The notes under the pieces were generated by a model. The model had not been told where the DNA came from and made no database searches. It worked only from the letters and a program-made list of their open reading frames with translations. Of a DNA stretch of 7,532 nucleotides, positions 6,997-7,532 are shown piece by piece. Every line of letters starts with the position of its first letter. The first letter of the stretch is position 1. The translations under genes were made by a program, and so were the position numbers. Origin of the DNA: an uncultured Clostridia bacterium (GTDB lineage Bacteria; Bacillota; Clostridia; TANB77; CAG-508); contig CAKPKI010000085.1 of assembly GCA_934167135.1 (NCBI GenBank), positions 1 through 7,532 of the forward strand, read 5' to 3'.

Positions 6997-7016
6997 ACTT
7001 TTCAAAAAAGAAAAGT
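6997..7016. repeat. Dyad just upstream of the rpmH -35
   Basis: ACTTTTC (6997-7003) and GAAAAGT (7010-7016) form an inverted repeat with a six-A centre, one base from the -35 hexamer. The ten-base sequence TTTCAAAAAA also occurs twice (7000-7009 and 7016-7025), 16 bp apart. It could be an operator, or simply a by-product of phased A-tracts that act as an UP element. Confidence 0.35.
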
Positions 7017-7104
7017 TTCAAAAAAATTAATATATTTCATTTTTGATAAACAAATTTACAAATTTTTCGTGTTTTTTTGTAATATTTTTGTCATAAAAGG
7101 ATAG

Positions 7105-7155
7105 TTTTCCACAATTTTTTCCTCCTTATCCACAGTTTTTTTAAAATTATCCACA
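7105..7155 (+). promoter_or_regulatory. Three DnaA boxes with exact 21-bp period
   Basis: Boxes begin at 7105, 7126 and 7147, all in the same orientation. The 21-bp step is two helical turns, which places three DnaA molecules on one face of the DNA. The last box ends six bases before the dnaA -35 hexamer. The first is a one-mismatch site (TTTTCCACA), probably weaker. Confidence 0.85.
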
Positions 7156-7161
7156 AATATC

Positions 7162-7191
7162 TTGACTTATTATGCAATATTCTGGTATTAT
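7162..7191 (+). promoter_or_regulatory. dnaA promoter with extended -10
   Basis: TTGACT (-35, 7162-7167) and TATTAT (-10, 7186-7191) are 18 bp apart. TG at 7183-7184 followed by one base makes an extended -10. TATACT at 7189-7194 is an alternative -10 but would give a 21-bp spacer. Start would be near 7198, leaving a leader of about 143 bases that contains three DnaA boxes, consistent with DnaA autoregulation as known in Bacillus and E. coli. Confidence 0.7.
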
Positions 7192-7262
7192 ACTAAAATA
7201 GGAACGATAGGGGATTTATTAAATTTACTATTCTAAATTTTTGTTCGTATAAAATTCACTAT

Positions 7263-7283
7263 TTATTACAAAATTATTACAAA
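7263..7283 (+). repeat. Two tandem 11-bp repeats next to a DnaA box
   Basis: TTATTACAAA occurs at 7263-7272 and again at 7274-7283, an 11-bp period, ending one base before the DnaA box at 7285. AT-rich direct repeats beside a DnaA box are the expected form of a strand-opening site. The complementary strand reads TAATAA within each copy, loosely resembling the A/T triplets that DnaA uses on single strands. Two copies are few, so this is a candidate only. Confidence 0.4.
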
Positions 7284-7320
7284 GTTATCCACATGTGTGG
7301 ATAATTTTGTGGATAACTTT
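7281..7320. promoter_or_regulatory. DnaA-box inverted repeat in the dnaA leader
   Basis: AAAGTTATCCACA (7281-7293) and TGTGGATAACTTT (7308-7320) are perfect 13-bp inverted arms, each containing a DnaA box. A third box (7296-7304, minus strand) lies between them, only two bases from the first. The element starts about 85 bases after the predicted transcription start and ends six bases before the dnaA Shine-Dalgarno. As DNA it should bind DnaA cooperatively. As RNA it could fold into a 13-pair hairpin with a 14-base loop. Confidence 0.8.
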
Positions 7321-7341
7321 ATTTTGAAAGGATGTTTTATA

Positions 7342-7532
7342 ATGCAAATTGACAAAGATGAACTATTAAACAAAGCAAAACAATTACTAAAGGTTGAAAT
7401 GACTGAAATTGCATATGAAACTTGGTTTGGACCAGTCGAAATCACAGACATGAATGAAACCACAATTGTTTTAAAAGCTAGTTCTAAATACGCAAGAGAA
7501 ATGCTGGAAACTCGCTATGCAGATTTAATTTT
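7342..7532 (+). CDS. dnaA: Chromosomal replication initiator DnaA (N-terminal part, cut by window edge)
   Basis: DnaA is the AAA+ ATPase that binds DnaA boxes and opens oriC. Only the first 63 codons are present, about the length of domain I, which self-associates and contacts the helicase and regulators. The pattern fits: an amphipathic first helix (ELLNKAKQLLKVEM, 7-20), then YETWFGP (25-31) with the conserved Trp28, a short strand (TTIVLKAS) and the helix SKYAREMLETRYADLI. The ATG at 7342 follows GAAAGGA (7326-7332) at nine bases. The AAA+ and DNA-binding domains lie beyond the right edge. Identity rests also on the DnaA boxes upstream and divergent rpmH. Expression is probably self-repressed through boxes on both sides of its promoter. 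Confidence 0.95.
   Translation, partial: MQIDKDELLNKAKQLLKVEMTEIAYETWFGPVEITDMNETTIVLKASSKYAREMLETRYADLI

Larger units (their letters stand above)
7105..7316. other. oriC: oriC region: DnaA-box clusters upstream of dnaA
   Basis: Six 9-mers match the DnaA box TTATCCACA. On the plus strand they are at 7105-7113 (TTTTCCACA, one mismatch), 7126-7134, 7147-7155 and 7285-7293. On the minus strand they are at 7296-7304 and 7308-7316. Five are perfect. They form two clusters flanking the dnaA promoter and a very AT-rich stretch (about 7195-7284) that could serve as an unwinding element. The position between rpmH and dnaA is the conserved Bacillota origin location. In Bacillus the origin is bipartite, with the unwinding element downstream of dnaA, which would fall outside this window. 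This may therefore be only the upstream half. Confidence 0.85.

Noticed and set aside
6864..7046. Plus-strand open frame over the rpmH start and promoter
   Set aside because: It lies antisense to rpmH and its promoter, encodes a biased sequence and resembles no family I know.
7266..7463. Minus-strand open frame across the DnaA boxes and the dnaA start
   Set aside because: It is antisense to the conserved dnaA N-terminus and is partly built from the repeated DnaA boxes.

Overview
This window is the left flank of a chromosomal replication origin in a very AT-rich member of the Bacillota (low-GC Gram-positive bacteria), most likely a clostridium-like organism. On the minus strand it carries, in transcription order, rpmH, rnpA, yidD, yidC, jag (khpB), mnmE, mnmG and rsmG. 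The first 63 codons of dnaA point the other way on the plus strand at the right edge. This order is the classic origin neighbourhood of Bacillota. The AT-rich codon usage, the single-copy YidC without a lipobox and the Jag protein fit Clostridia. TGA is used as a stop (rnpA) and tryptophan is TGG, so the standard bacterial code applies. A genus cannot be given from the sequence alone.

Layout. Positions 1-217 hold no gene that can be assigned. A hairpin with A- and T-runs on both sides (218-254) ends the minus-strand operon and could also stop transcription arriving from the left on the plus strand. rsmG (253-975) and mnmG (977-2857) are separated by one base. A 156-base AT-rich spacer follows, then mnmE (3014-4384). 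Between mnmE and jag lies a long stem-loop ending in six U residues, placed directly before the mnmE ribosome binding site. jag (4474-5145) and yidC (5147-6094) are again one base apart, with the jag Shine-Dalgarno inside the last yidC codons. yidD (6109-6327) overlaps rnpA (6324-6680) by four bases (ATGA). rpmH (6757-6891) is a 44-codon gene led by a near-consensus promoter.

The intergenic region 6892-7341 is the regulatory and replication part. It holds the leftward rpmH promoter, three DnaA boxes spaced exactly 21 bp apart, the rightward dnaA promoter, an AT-rich stretch with two 11-bp-spaced direct repeats, and three more DnaA boxes. Those last boxes form a 13-bp-arm inverted repeat in the dnaA leader.

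How the genes work together: DnaA starts replication and probably represses its own gene through the boxes. L34 (rpmH) and the RNase P protein (rnpA) supply translation and tRNA maturation. YidD and YidC insert membrane proteins, and Jag is an RNA-binding partner often encoded beside YidC. MnmE and MnmG jointly modify the tRNA wobble uridine, and RsmG methylates 16S rRNA. All eight complete genes look intact. No mobile element, CRISPR array, tRNA or rRNA was seen, and nothing indicates an undescribed multi-gene system. The less ordinary signals are in the control elements and in an enlarged YidC loop.
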